From Smittium mucronatum (taxonomy: Eukaryota; Kickxellomycota; Harpellomycetes; Harpellales; Legeriomycetaceae): a DNA stretch of 14,437 nucleotides. The notes beneath the pieces are model-generated. The model made no database searches, was not told the origin of the DNA, and saw only the letters and a list, made by a program, of their open reading frames with translations. The number at the start of each line of letters is the position of its first letter. Position 1 is the first letter of the stretch. Location: positions 1 to 14,437 of the forward strand of contig LSSL01000909.1 of NCBI GenBank assembly GCA_001953115.1. The letters run 5' to 3'. A program made the translations under genes and the position numbers. Shown here piece after piece: positions 1 through 9,696 of this stretch.

Positions 1-2261
1 CGTTTTGCGTTTCCCACAATTATTTGGTAATATAAGCAAAATAATAAGAGTCGATTTTTTATAACTCAGAGGTTTTTAGTCCAGATAATATGTTTTTAAT
101 TCACAAATGGTTTAAATACAAAATTTATTAGTAATTATTGGCAAAGCACAATTTTTTTTTAATATAATAATTTTGATTATATTTTAGCAATGATAGATTA
201 TTCTTAACAAAAGATTGGCATTAAAGGATGTTTTTTTAGGAGTTATTTTTGTATTACGGTTTATTATAAATATTTTGATTTTTGGCATTCTAATTCTGTG
301 ATAGAGCAATCAGTTTTCGTAAAGATACGATTAAATAATACAACGAAAGTCAATTTTCATGTCTTAAAGGTATAATTATTTGGTAAAAAGAATATTAATA
401 TGTTTTTTTTCTTATTTAAAATATCTCGAGGAAAATTATAGATTTATTTTTAATGATATTTATATTTTACAAAGCTTTTTAAAAAAATATTTAGTGTGTT
501 ATTGTAAGAACAAATAATGATTTATAAATATAAAGATTATTCTACGAATATATTTAAATAAGAAAATGCCGATTTTATAGCCAAATGATGCATTATAAAT
601 ATTTTATAACAGAATATTGGATATTGATTATAATTTTGCCAAATATGAATTTTTCCTATAAAGAATTTAAATTTTAAATTTTATATGAAACTAGGCAATT
701 TCTGGTACAGATCGTTAAAAATGTAGAACTAAATGAATTATTCTTTATTAAACTCACCATTTAGTTAATAAAATCACCAAATTGTATCGAATTAGAATAT
801 ATATTTGCTTTACTAAAAAATCCATATATAAAATACAAAATCTGCTATATATTGACTGTACGATTAATTTAGAATCTAAAAGTGTTTATATACTTCTGGA
901 AATTGGTGATTATAAGTGAGGCAAAAAAATCCATAATTTTAATCTCAGTTATTCTATAAATATTCGAATTTAATAACCGAGTTTTGATCATCATAATTAT
1001 CACCGTTTACGACCATCAATGATGATACTATTAATTCAAAAATGTTTCAATTTATAAATAAGGGAATATTTTTAAATATATAGATTAAAGGATTATTATA
1101 TATCATCCAAGTTTAAATTTTCTACAGATACATACAGATAATTTTAAATGGTGGATTTGTGGTAATACAGATGGAGACTGTAGCAAACATAGAGTATTTA
1201 TATTAATACACATAGATTCAAACATAACATTCCCTTCGTATATACTTCATTAAAAACTTTAAATCCACCTCTTTTATTTTAATTATAAATATACTTTCTA
1301 AAATTAAAGTATATTCTCATTATATTATGGAAAAAGATCTCGGAAAATCAATTTAACGAGTCCGATGTTTTGGGGATTAAAGCTTTAGATGATCTTGTAC
1401 TTTTACTGATATAAAAAATTGCTATTAAATTAATTTCAAATAAAGCTTGTAGACATTTTGGGCAAAACTAAATAAATGATATGAAGAGATTTATCAGGGT
1501 ATAATTTCTCATAGATCGATTTAATCTAATAATTAAAATCCATTTAATCTGATAAGACCACTGTCTATAATTCTTTTCGGGCCCAAAAGTTTATTGAGAT
1601 TCTATTATAGAAAAAAAAAGGCAACATTCGCTTCTGGTAAAAAACAAATCCTCAAAAAAGTCTGGATTTTTATAAAGATATTCCCACAATAGAAAATGAA
1701 GACCATTTTTGTAACGATATCACCGCAAGAATCAATCATTTCATGACCAAATCGAAAAAATATAATATAATTATAGTCGGATTAGGTTTTAAAATCAACT
1801 TTTGATCCAAATTTTATTAATTACTAATCACTAATTATTCCTTGTATTTTTTCATTTGCAAATAATAATTTTTGAAGAAATCGGAGCCAAAATCCAGAAA
1901 GGCACCTTGAAAAGGTTTATAATCCCAAGATCTAAATTATGGCAGTTTTTAAATTCTTCGTAATTAAGAAACATGTAATGATTTCTACAAACACATCGAC
2001 ACCTAGAACCTCTTACCAACTATGATTCGCTAAAATCAGAGTAAATTGTTTATTAATTAATACATGATAGCCAATAGAAAGCAAGACTGCTTCCGGAAAA
2101 GAAAACACATAGATATTGGATTGAAATGAGGATACAGTTTTATTTATCAAGAAATAAATTTTATCTATCGTGTGCTGTAGTTTAGTGGACTGTTTATTCG
2201 TTAAAATAGGGAGGGATTTACATTTACCTAGAAATAGCATCTGATGAAAGATCAACTAGTG

Positions 2262-2339
2262 ATGTGTAATCCAATTAAAAATAGTGTAATATGCATTTGA
2301 GCTCCATATCTTGTCTAATTTGCAGGGTAGATTACACAT
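2262..2339. repeat. 10-bp inverted repeat, 58-nt spacer
   Basis: ATGTGTAATC at 2262-2271 is matched exactly by its reverse complement GATTACACAT at 2330-2339. The 58 nt between are AT-rich and have no clear content. It could form a stem or be the ends of a very small dead element. No convincing target-site duplication is visible at the flanks, so a mobile origin is not supported. Confidence 0.5.
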
Positions 2340-2720
2340 GATTGAAATCGGGAATTAGCGTGATATTATCCTTGTAAAGTTTGTGGAAAAATTTTCAGCA
2401 GTTTTTTTATTCGATCAAATCAATATTGAAAGCTATGGAAAATAAATACGAATCAGCGAATAAAAAAGTATTTTGAGCCGTTGCATGTAATCTATTTGAT
2501 AATGGACCAATAAAAATCGAATAGTGCTTTGCTCTAAAAAATTAGCAAACATTGAAACATTTATTGGCTGGAATCAGCATTGACGGACGATTATTTAGCT
2601 CAGTAATTAGACCAAACTATTTGGCGCGTGCAGGACTAGCAAACAGGCAGGAGGAGACGAGAAATGAATGGTGCTGCAGTTTTTCATACTGTGGCAGCTA
2701 TTACTGATTGATGAATATGA

Positions 2721-2736
2721 TGGGATGGGATGGGAT
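2721..2736 (+). repeat. (TGGGA)3 short tandem repeat
   Basis: Three tandem copies of TGGGA followed by T, about 400 bp upstream of the CRM1 start codon. It stands out in an AT-rich flank. It may be a simple repeat or a cluster of factor-binding sites; the sequence alone does not decide. Confidence 0.6.
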
Positions 2737-3060
2737 AATTAAGTAAAAATTCCATTTGATGACCTGAGGATTTCTGTTGATGATTTTTACTAATAAGAAA
2801 GGACAGTTTATCCTAATATTGTGTGCAATATGTTTGGGCTGAGAATAGACATGTACAACTATAAATATTTAAAAGATTATTGGACAATCACCAGAAGCGT
2901 AAACATTCACCTAAATACCAACATGAACGAATTGAATAAGAATTAAACCAGTAATTAAATGAGACAAATGCTTTTTATTCACAAAATTTTTAACTAGTAG
3001 GTGAGCACCTCTGCACTAATTTCAAGCAAAGTGTCTTTTTTTTAATAAAGAGTCTCTTCT

Positions 3061-3130
3061 TTAAGCAACACTATAATTATCATCATCATTTCTCTCACTC
3101 ATTTTCCGACTTTGACTTGCTTTTCTTGTT
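3061..3130 (+). promoter_or_regulatory. Probable CRM1 core promoter/5' leader
   Basis: The 70 bases before the CRM1 start codon contain a CAT triplet run (around 3081-3089) and then a C/T-rich tract up to the ATG. Pyrimidine-rich tracts just upstream of the start are common in fungal housekeeping promoters. No clear TATA box is placed at a standard distance. The assignment rests on position and base composition only. Confidence 0.3.
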
Positions 3131-6100
3131 ATGGAGGTTGGTACTTTCTGTCCCGTTTTTTTCCCCATAACATTTTTTACACCACTAACTTACTAATCTT
3201 GTTTAGAAAATTCTCGATCCCAAGACCGAGCTAGATGTTGCTCTACTTGATCAAATTGTCAATCAATTCTATTCTGGTCAGGGGAAAGATGTACGCTTTA
3301 CATTACATGTTTCTTATATTTCTTTTCGCTATTTGCATCTATCTGATCATCGTTCTTTTTCATTTTTAATTAAAGCAACAAAATGCTATGCAAGTTTTAA
3401 CTCAGTTCCAAGAAAATCCTGATTCCTGGACTAAGGTTGATAAAATCCTCGAAAAGTCTACTCTAAGCCAGACTAAGGTACTTTTCTTTCTATCAATTTT
3501 TTTTCTTTTTCATAAATCTTTTTCTTCTTTTTTTAGTTCATTTCATTGCAAATCCTTGAAAAGCTCATCCAAACTAGATGGAAAATCATATCCCCCGAAC
3601 AACAGAATGGTATTTCTATCTTCAACAATCAATCAATTTTCTTTTTTTAAAATTTTAAATATTATAGGAATCAAAAATTATATTGTTGATACAATCATAA
3701 AAAATTCTTCTTCTGAGCTCAGCTTAAAGAAAAATAAGCTCTACCTTTCTAAATTAAATTTAATCCTGGTCCAGATCCTAAAACAAGAATGGCCAGCTAA
3801 TTGGCCCACCTTTATCCCCGAAATAGTTAGCTCTTCAAAGACAAACATATCTCTTTGCGAGAATAACATGGAGATTTTAAAACTTTTAAGTGAAGAAGTT
3901 TTCGACTTTTCTGCTGAAAAGCTTACCCAGGCCAAAATAATTGAACTCAAAAAGCAACTCAATGGCGAGTTTAGTGAGATCTTTCAACTCTGTAATGAGG
4001 TGCTTAATACTGCTATGCAACCAAGTCTTGTAAAGGCTACCCTTGAAACACTTTTGAGATTTATCGGTTGGATTCCTCTTGGCTACATATTTGAAACTGA
4101 TCTCATCGATAACATTTGTTCACGGGTATTTTTCATATATTTTATTAAATTTTTTTTTTACTTATATATATATACTTTTGTTATTTACTTAGTTTCTTGA
4201 GCCCCGAGAAACTCGCAACCAGGTCTACAAATGCTTAACAGAGATTTCTGGTTTAAGCATCGATGAAGCCTATAAACAAAAAATAGTTGCTATCTTCTCC
4301 GTAACTATTGAATCTCTTCAGAAAACATTTGGTCTAAACAAAAGTAACCATTTTTAATTAGTTCTCATTATCACGGTTTTTTATTTAGATTTGTTCCAAG
4401 CTTAACTTTTTTTTACTATCTTGTTTTAGATTTTGCCGAAGAATGGGAAAACTTGGAACAGGATGAGCAAGAGCTTGTACAAAATGTTGTTCAATTCCTC
4501 ACCACAATTCTTGGGAATCATTTGCATGTATGTTATATATTTATAAATATTCTTACTTTATTTCTTAAATAACAATTGTCCTTTCTATTATTAGCTTCTT
4601 GAAAAAAATGTCAGTCCACAAATGATTGAAGCCGCTCATCTCTACCTTATTAATATAATGTCTATCGACGATCGAGAAATATTCAAGGTTTGTTTGGAAT
4701 ATAACCTCCAATTTGTCAAAGGGCTTTTTGAAGATTCCAGAAAGCCAAAAAAAGAATCTCTTCTCAATTTGGGTCAAATTGAATCTGGTACCAGGCAAAA
4801 TTATTATCCTGGAGTCTTAACTGCTTTGCGTGTCGTTGTTATTGACAAGATGGTTAAGCCCGAGGAGGTTTTGATTGTTGAAAACGATGATGGTGAAATA
4901 GTAAGAGAATTCATCAAAGAAACGGATACTATTGTGTTGTATTCCACTCAGAGAGAATGTCTAGTCTACTTAACCCATCTGGATCCTAATGATATGGAAG
5001 AAATTATGATGGCAAAACTATCCGTTCAATTAAATCTTAATGAGTGGTCTTGGGCAAGCCTTAACAGTCTTTGTTGGGCTTTTGGATCGATTTCTGGTGC
5101 AATGAGTGAAGATCAGGAGCGTAAATTCTTGGTTGTTGTGATTAAGGGTCTTTTGGGGTTGTGTGAAATAGTAAAGGGTAAGGATAACAAGGCTGTCGTC
5201 GCATCAAATATCATGTATGTGGTTGGTCAGTATCCCAGATTTTTGAGAGCACATTGGAGATTCCTTAAAACTGTTTCAAACAAACTATTTGAATTTATGC
5301 ATGAAATGCACCCCGGCGTTCGTGATATGGCTTGTGACACTTTTATAAAACTTGCCGATAAATGCAAACGCCATTTCATCGTCACTCAAGCTGATGAAAC
5401 TGAGCCTTTTATAAATGAAATTATAACTAAAATCGAGGAGATCACCTCTGATCTCGAACCCCAACAAACTTCTACTTTCTTTAATGCCACAGCTAGAATC
5501 ATAGCTAGTCAGCAAGACCCTCAAATACTTGGGTTTTTGTTAAATGGACTTATGAGATTACCTAATTCTCATTGGGAACAGGCTCTTAAAATAGCTTCAG
5601 AGGATCAAGCCATTTTAGAGAAAACAGAGATAAATAAGTCAATTTCAAGCATTATCAGAATCAACATTTCGGTTTGCGAGCCTATTGGTAGCAAATTTTT
5701 ACCACAACTTGCACATATGTACCTTGATATGATGGGAATGTATCACGCATTGGCTGGGTTGATTTCAAAAAGTATTTCGGAAAATGGTGATATTGCCTCT
5801 CGCTATCCTAATATTAGAGCTATGAAAAGCGTAAAGAAGGACTGTCTGAAACTAATCGAGACCTATATATCCTTGTGCTCTGAATCGGATTATGGTGCCA
5901 TTTGCCAGAACATTGTTCCAACATTTTTCGATGTTGTTTTGCCTGACTATAATGGCTCAAATATTACAATTAGGGATGCAGGTGTGTTGAGTTGTTTAGC
6001 GGTTATGGTTAAAAAACTTGGATCATTAATTTCAGATAGAGTCTTTTCTATTTTCGAAAATGTCTTTATTCCTACTCTAAATATGATCAATAAGGATTTT

Positions 6101-6802
6101 TCTGATTTTCCAGATCATAGAACAGAGTTTTATAACCTTTTGTACCAACTGGTTAGCCGGATGTTTAATAGTTTGCTAAATTTATCTCCGGGAAATTTTA
6201 AGCTATTGGTCGATTCGATAGTTTGGGGATTCAAACATACGACTAGAGATATCGCAGATGTCAGTTTGAAAATTTTGCTTGAACTAATTAATTCCTTTTC
6301 AAGTTCAGAGCCTAACGTTGCAAATGTATTTTTCCAAACGTTCTACATTTCATTGTTACAGGATATTTTGTATGTGTTGACAGATAGTGACCATAAGAGT
6401 GGATTTCGATCACAATGTCTTGTTCTGTCCAAATTATTGGAATATATCCAGTCTCCAATAATATCAGTTCCTATTTACGACCCTAGTTTGGGTGATATGA
6501 CGAACGCTGAATTTGTATTCAAATACATAGTTGATTTGTTGGGAAATGCATTCCCTAATCTAAATTCAATGCAATTGAATGCTTTTGTTACTGATTTAGC
6601 TGAAAACAATAGAAACACCGAACAATTCAGGTTAATAGTCAAAGACTTTTTAGTTAAGCTAAATGTCTTTTCTGAGGATAACCCTGAGCTATTTTTCGCC
6701 GAACGGAAACACGAGCATGAACTTTTGAATGAAGCAAAGAGGAAGAAAGCACTCGCTATTCCCGGAATGCTAAAGCCAAGTGAAATGGAAGACATTGAAT
6801 AA
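3131..6802 (+). CDS. CRM1: Exportin-1 (CRM1/XPO1), nuclear export receptor
   Basis: CRM1 is the karyopherin that binds leucine-rich nuclear export signals together with Ran-GTP and carries cargo out through nuclear pores. My exon model is 3131-3136, 3207-3290, 3376-3477, 3537-3609, 3668-4125, 4193-4343, 4430-4527 and 4595-6802. It gives 1059 residues, close to yeast (1084) and human (1071). All introns have GT..AG ends and each join restores family sequence. Start choice: the encoded N-terminus MEKILD followed by LDVALLDQIV matches MEGILD...LDIALLDQVV of yeast. Visible blocks are LVQILKQEWPANWPTFIPE and CENNMEILKLLSEEVFDFSA in the N-terminal importin-beta/Xpo1 region, and the acidic loop VENDDGEIVREF at about residues 419-430. 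The export-signal groove region includes GKDNKAVVASNIMYVVGQYP and a cysteine at about residue 514, equivalent to human Cys528. The C-terminal HEAT region has LNMINKDF and LTDSDHKSGF, ending KPSEMEDIE. No frameshift or missing region is seen. The six-base first exon uses a GTTGGT donor, the weakest part of the model. Confidence 0.97.
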
Positions 6803-8540
6803 ACTGGATCTCAAAAGTTAGATGGAAGGTTTTTTTTGACTTTGGGCCTGTTTATTTATTTTCCATTCTTTCATGAAACAACTCACTTTTTTATATTATG
6901 AAAATTATAAGATTTGCTTTTTAACCCAATTGGTAACATAATGATTATGACTTCGTCAGTTTTGCTGCCTATCCGATTTTCAACTAGAATTTATTTTTAA
7001 ATGCACATTTCTTATTAGAAAATTTGATGGTTGAATTTTTAAAAGATTAAAAAATCTAGCAAACAAATTCCATGCCTTAGATCGATTGATTTTGTCGAAT
7101 TATTATCTAATTCGTAGTTTTTTTAAAGGATTGTAATACTAATAACTAGATTAAGAATACTGAAGCCCCTTTGAAAAAAAAACAAGAAAAAAAAAAGATC
7201 TGGTATTAGTTGCAAATACAATTGATTTAATCGGAAAATGTGTAAGTTATTTAGGAGGGGGGGGGGGTACTAATATGCTTAACTTTTTACCTTTATTGAC
7301 ATTTTCGATATAATTAAGCGGAAAACACAAACAAATTATATGCCATTGTTATAAATCATTTTCCTGATATTTTTACAGTGTATTTTAAAATTTAAAATTT
7401 TTCAAAGTCATAAAAGTGGTAATCAATAATTTAAATTTCGAAACTTGAAGCTTGGCTCTAATATGCCATATCAATTGCACCAAGAAATAAATATAGGCAC
7501 ATCACAGGTCTTTTACCGAAAAGTATCAATAGATCGCCAAGCTCCCTGTGCCAATACCCAATTGGAATATAACTATTAGAGTGACGGATCAGTTGGATAG
7601 GAAATCTTTGTGAAAAAATTCAGAATTTTTTAAAAGAAATTAATAATGAGTATATTAATTTTTATTGAGTTTGAAATAAAATTTTGCATGATAAAGACAA
7701 AGAAACCATATATCACTGAATGGTAAAAGCCACGGCCCAAACTGATAGTTTTAAATAATAAAGAGAGCGCCAAATTCCCAGTAAAAAAAGGGGTTAACGT
7801 CAATAAAATTCAAGCGAGAGTCTTTCAAATTAATAAAATATTTTTAAAAAAGATAAATGTAATTTGCCACGAAAATAGCCCATGAGTATTATCGCATGGA
7901 AAAAAGTATCATTGAAGTGATCAAATTATTCTTTTCCATGAATTCTAGGAGGTTTTCGGCATTAATAAGGGATTATAGCTCTTAAATTCACACTTTAGCA
8001 GCCTAAACTTAATTCTTTCAAACTTTGGAAAATTTTCGTGGAAGAAATTGCAGATCGTAAGATTAGTAAACTTTCTCAAAGCGGGAAACCGGATTATCGT
8101 AATAAACTCGTTCCTAAAGCTTGATGACTAGCTATATGATATTCAAGGCATCGATATCTATTCCCTACCAAAGCATTGATAAAATACCGATATAGATTGG
8201 ATGGTTTTTAGCTTTGTGTTTCAATTTAAAACGACCTCCTTGATAATATTTTTTTTTCTAAAATAAATCCATTTTAATTGTACAACAGCGTCAATAATGA
8301 TTTTTTTGATAATTTATCCAACAAATCTCTAATAACATCAAGTAAAATAATATATTCAAAAAAAAATATTCTTATGAAGCCATGAAAAAAGTATACTTGG
8401 AAGGAGTTTAGACACCCCGGATCTAATATAGTGGAAATAAGAAGTGGGTGAGGCCAACTTCCTAGATTCATATGTAAAGGATGATATGCAAAATCCTTAG
8501 CAAAAAAGTTCTCACCAAAGATGTGCTCCCCTAAGAGTGA
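6803..8540. other. AT-rich spacer between CRM1 and the RNA gene
   Basis: There is no supported gene. A G run of 11 lies at 7257-7267, with A-rich runs at about 7175-7197. Several short plus-strand open frames with coding-like composition lie at about 7726-7887, 7861-7985 and 8002-8124, in different frames. A 65-codon minus-strand frame (8274-8471) contains PLLISTILDP, which only faintly recalls the LDPR block of hAT transposases. Open frames of this size are expected by chance in 28 kb of two-strand AT-rich sequence, so none is called as a gene. The CRM1 3' UTR should lie in the first few hundred bases, but no AATAAA is obvious there. Confidence 0.55.
7257..7267 (+). repeat. G11 homopolymer
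   Basis: Eleven consecutive G residues in an otherwise very AT-rich spacer, about 455 bp past the CRM1 stop. Long G runs are prone to length variation and sequencing error. On RNA or single-stranded DNA such a run can take part in quadruplex formation between strands, but one run alone does not make an intramolecular quadruplex. Confidence 0.9.
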
Positions 8541-8654
8541 AATACCTTGCCGTGGTTTAGCGGCTTAATAGTGTACTTTTCGAAGTACACTAGACCAAAA
8601 TTTCACACAGCGTTGTACTATTCTTGGTTGGGAGTAGTGGAGACAGTTCACAGC
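8541..8654 (+). promoter_or_regulatory. Internal Pol III-type leader with box A/B-like motifs
   Basis: TGGTTTAGCGG at 8553-8563 fits the box A consensus of Pol III genes (TRGYNNARNNG). About 85 bases on, GTTCACAGC at 8646-8654 differs at one position from box B (GTTCRANNC). They sit directly upstream of the putative RNase P RNA core. In S. cerevisiae the RPR1 gene is transcribed with a 5' leader that holds both boxes and is later removed; this layout looks the same. Between the boxes lies a perfect hairpin with a TTCG loop. The box B match is imperfect and overlaps the proposed P1 strand, so the boundary of leader and mature RNA is uncertain. Confidence 0.45.
8569..8592 (+). repeat. 10-bp perfect hairpin with TTCG tetraloop
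   Basis: The arms 8569-8578 and 8583-8592 are exact reverse complements and enclose TTCG. UUCG loops are unusually stable in RNA, although the best context closes with C-G and here it closes with U-A. It lies between the box A-like and box B-like motifs, probably in the primary transcript of the downstream RNA. It might mark a processing site or stabilise the leader. Confidence 0.7.
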
Positions 8655-9039
8655 GATTTGGATGATAACGAATCAGAGAACCACCTCGAAACAGGAGGAA
8701 CCGATCGTTTAGCACAGCTGAGACATAGTCTAGTGCACAAGTTCAGCGTCTAACGGATATTTGTAGGAAAGCCATGTAAATCAATCCCACGTTTGGGCAG
8801 GAGCCTAATTTTATTAATCCTGTTAGAATTAGGCTCTGAATGGGAGCTCAATAGCTTCAATGAACTATTGTTCTTTGACAAAGAGCAGTTCTTGACTGCA
8901 AGTAACCTCAGTCATCCAGCCTACTTGAAGCAATGCCAGGGGGGGAGGTCTTTCAGTTGGTAGATTGCACCCTTTTCCTGTAGGTACGCAGCCGGTAGAC
9001 CGACAGAAGAGCTTGATGTAGTTGTGATAATAGTCTTTT
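8640..9039 (+). ncRNA. Probable nuclear RNase P RNA
   Basis: RNase P RNA is the catalytic RNA of the enzyme that trims 5' leaders from pre-tRNAs. The stretch is richer in GC than its surroundings and folds into several perfect stems: 8801-8810 with 8827-8836, 8849-8854 with 8865-8870, 8885-8889 with 8895-8899, and 8899-8904 with 8922-8927. Motifs resembling the conserved regions of the family occur in order. CR-II is GACAAAGAGCA (8877-8887), followed by a P12-like hairpin. CR-III is GTAACC (8902-8907), CR-IV is GAAGCAATGCC (8927-8937), and CR-V is ACAGAAGAGCTTG (9003-9015). CAAGTTC (8738-8744) pairs fully, with one G-U, to GAGCTTG (9009-9015), as expected of P4. TCACAGC (8648-8654) pairs with GTTGTGA (9021-9027) as a possible P1. 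T runs at 9036-9039, 9049-9052 and 9055-9062 suit Pol III termination. CR-I is not textbook; GGAAAGCC at 8766-8773 is an alternative. I could not place P2 and P3. RNase MRP RNA is the main alternative, but CR-II to CR-IV favour P. Ends are approximate. Confidence 0.65.
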
Positions 9040-9062
9040 ATATACGTCTTTTACTTTTTTTT
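9036..9062 (+). terminator. Pol III T-run terminators
   Basis: TTTT at 9036-9039 lies nine bases beyond the proposed P1 3' strand. Backup runs follow at 9049-9052 and 9055-9062, the last with eight T. Stacked T runs of this kind are typical ends of Pol III genes and agree with the direction of the RNA gene upstream. Confidence 0.5.
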
Positions 9063-9696
9063 CTATATTTTTAGCTTACATTTTTTAATGACGGTATCTT
9101 ACAATAAAATTCCGATAAATAAAAAATTATAGATTAAAAGCAAGTATCGCGATTTTTTTCTGATTTTGGTGAGATTTCTCTATTTTCATAGCACTTTGTA
9201 TTTTATTGGAGTATCATTTCTTGTATCTTTATAGAAACTTATAAGAGCGATAAGGGACCGATCTATGGAAGAGTAAGTTTGCAACCTTTATTTTTTTTCC
9301 TACTTATATTCTTCTCCAGAAATCAAAAAAAGAAAAGCTACTAATTTTGGCTTCAAGATCCACACCATTTCAAGAAATTTCGGTTCAATTCCCAAACCCT
9401 TTAAAATAAAAGTTTCTCCGGTTAATCGCATCTTTCGTTCCTATTTGACTCTCAGTCTTTAAACTTGTTTGCAGTAATATTATCAGCCAATAATATCACA
9501 GTATAGACTTTGAATCAGTAAAATTTCTTGTAATTATCGAACCAACTAGGGAATAGTCTGTGGGTAATAAAATCATAAACAGTTATCTGATCTACAAAAA
9601 TTGTAAGAGTTGGTATATGAACTCAATTTCAGCTGTTTCCATTACCTGGAATTAGACTTTAGAAAGGGCGCGTTATTTCTGCATTAAATATTTATT
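9063..9696. other. COQ2 upstream region
   Basis: This 630-base stretch holds the COQ2 promoter and leader but no supported gene. A textbook donor GTAAGT at 9273 and an acceptor CTTCTCCAG ending at 9319 would define a 47-base intron, and frames on both sides stay open for a while. No start codon gives a convincing product, so it may be a 5' UTR intron of COQ2 or chance. GGTTCAATTCC at 9382-9392 looks like a tRNA box B but no tRNA folds around it. The COQ2 ATG is preceded in frame by TAA at 9685-9687. Confidence 0.5.

Larger units (their letters stand above)
1..3060. other. AT-rich gene-poor flank
   Basis: I see no gene that can be supported here. Most of the stretch is strongly AT-rich with frequent stops in all frames. 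The visible items are a 10-bp perfect inverted repeat (2262-2271 with 2330-2339), a triple TGGGA repeat near 2721-2736, and a somewhat GC-richer patch at about 2560-2740 with an open frame of some 54 codons that has no ATG and no recognisable family. Two coding-like open frames on the plus strand (about 1641-1804 and 1833-1962) are discussed as a possible relic. The 80-codon minus-strand frame at 2013-2255 looks like chance. The right end of this flank must contain the CRM1 promoter. Confidence 0.6.

Noticed and set aside
2013..2255. 80-codon minus-strand ORF
   Set aside because: It is of chance length for this base composition, with no recognisable domain or flanking exons.
2742..2790. Possible box C/D snoRNA (TGATGA motifs between GTAAAAAT and ATTTTTAC)
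   Set aside because: There are two C-like boxes but no properly placed D box next to the terminal stem, and no clear guide element.
3388..4200. 270-codon ORF as a separate gene
   Set aside because: It is CRM1 exons 3 and 5 read through introns 3 and 4, whose lengths (59 and 58) add to a multiple of three. Exon 4 is in the wrong frame within it.
8645..8730. Group I intron-like elements (a GTTCACAG and an ATAGTC motif)
   Set aside because: The P7 pairing between the two elements cannot form because the GACTA part is missing, and there is no guide for splice sites.
8547..8753. 68-codon plus-strand ORF
   Set aside because: It lies across the RNA leader, the TTCG hairpin and the 5' part of the RNase P-like RNA. 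It has no family resemblance and no splice partner.
9382..9392. tRNA box B-like GGTTCAATTCC
   Set aside because: The T stem around it has only two pairs, there is no acceptor stem, and the upstream box A match is poor.
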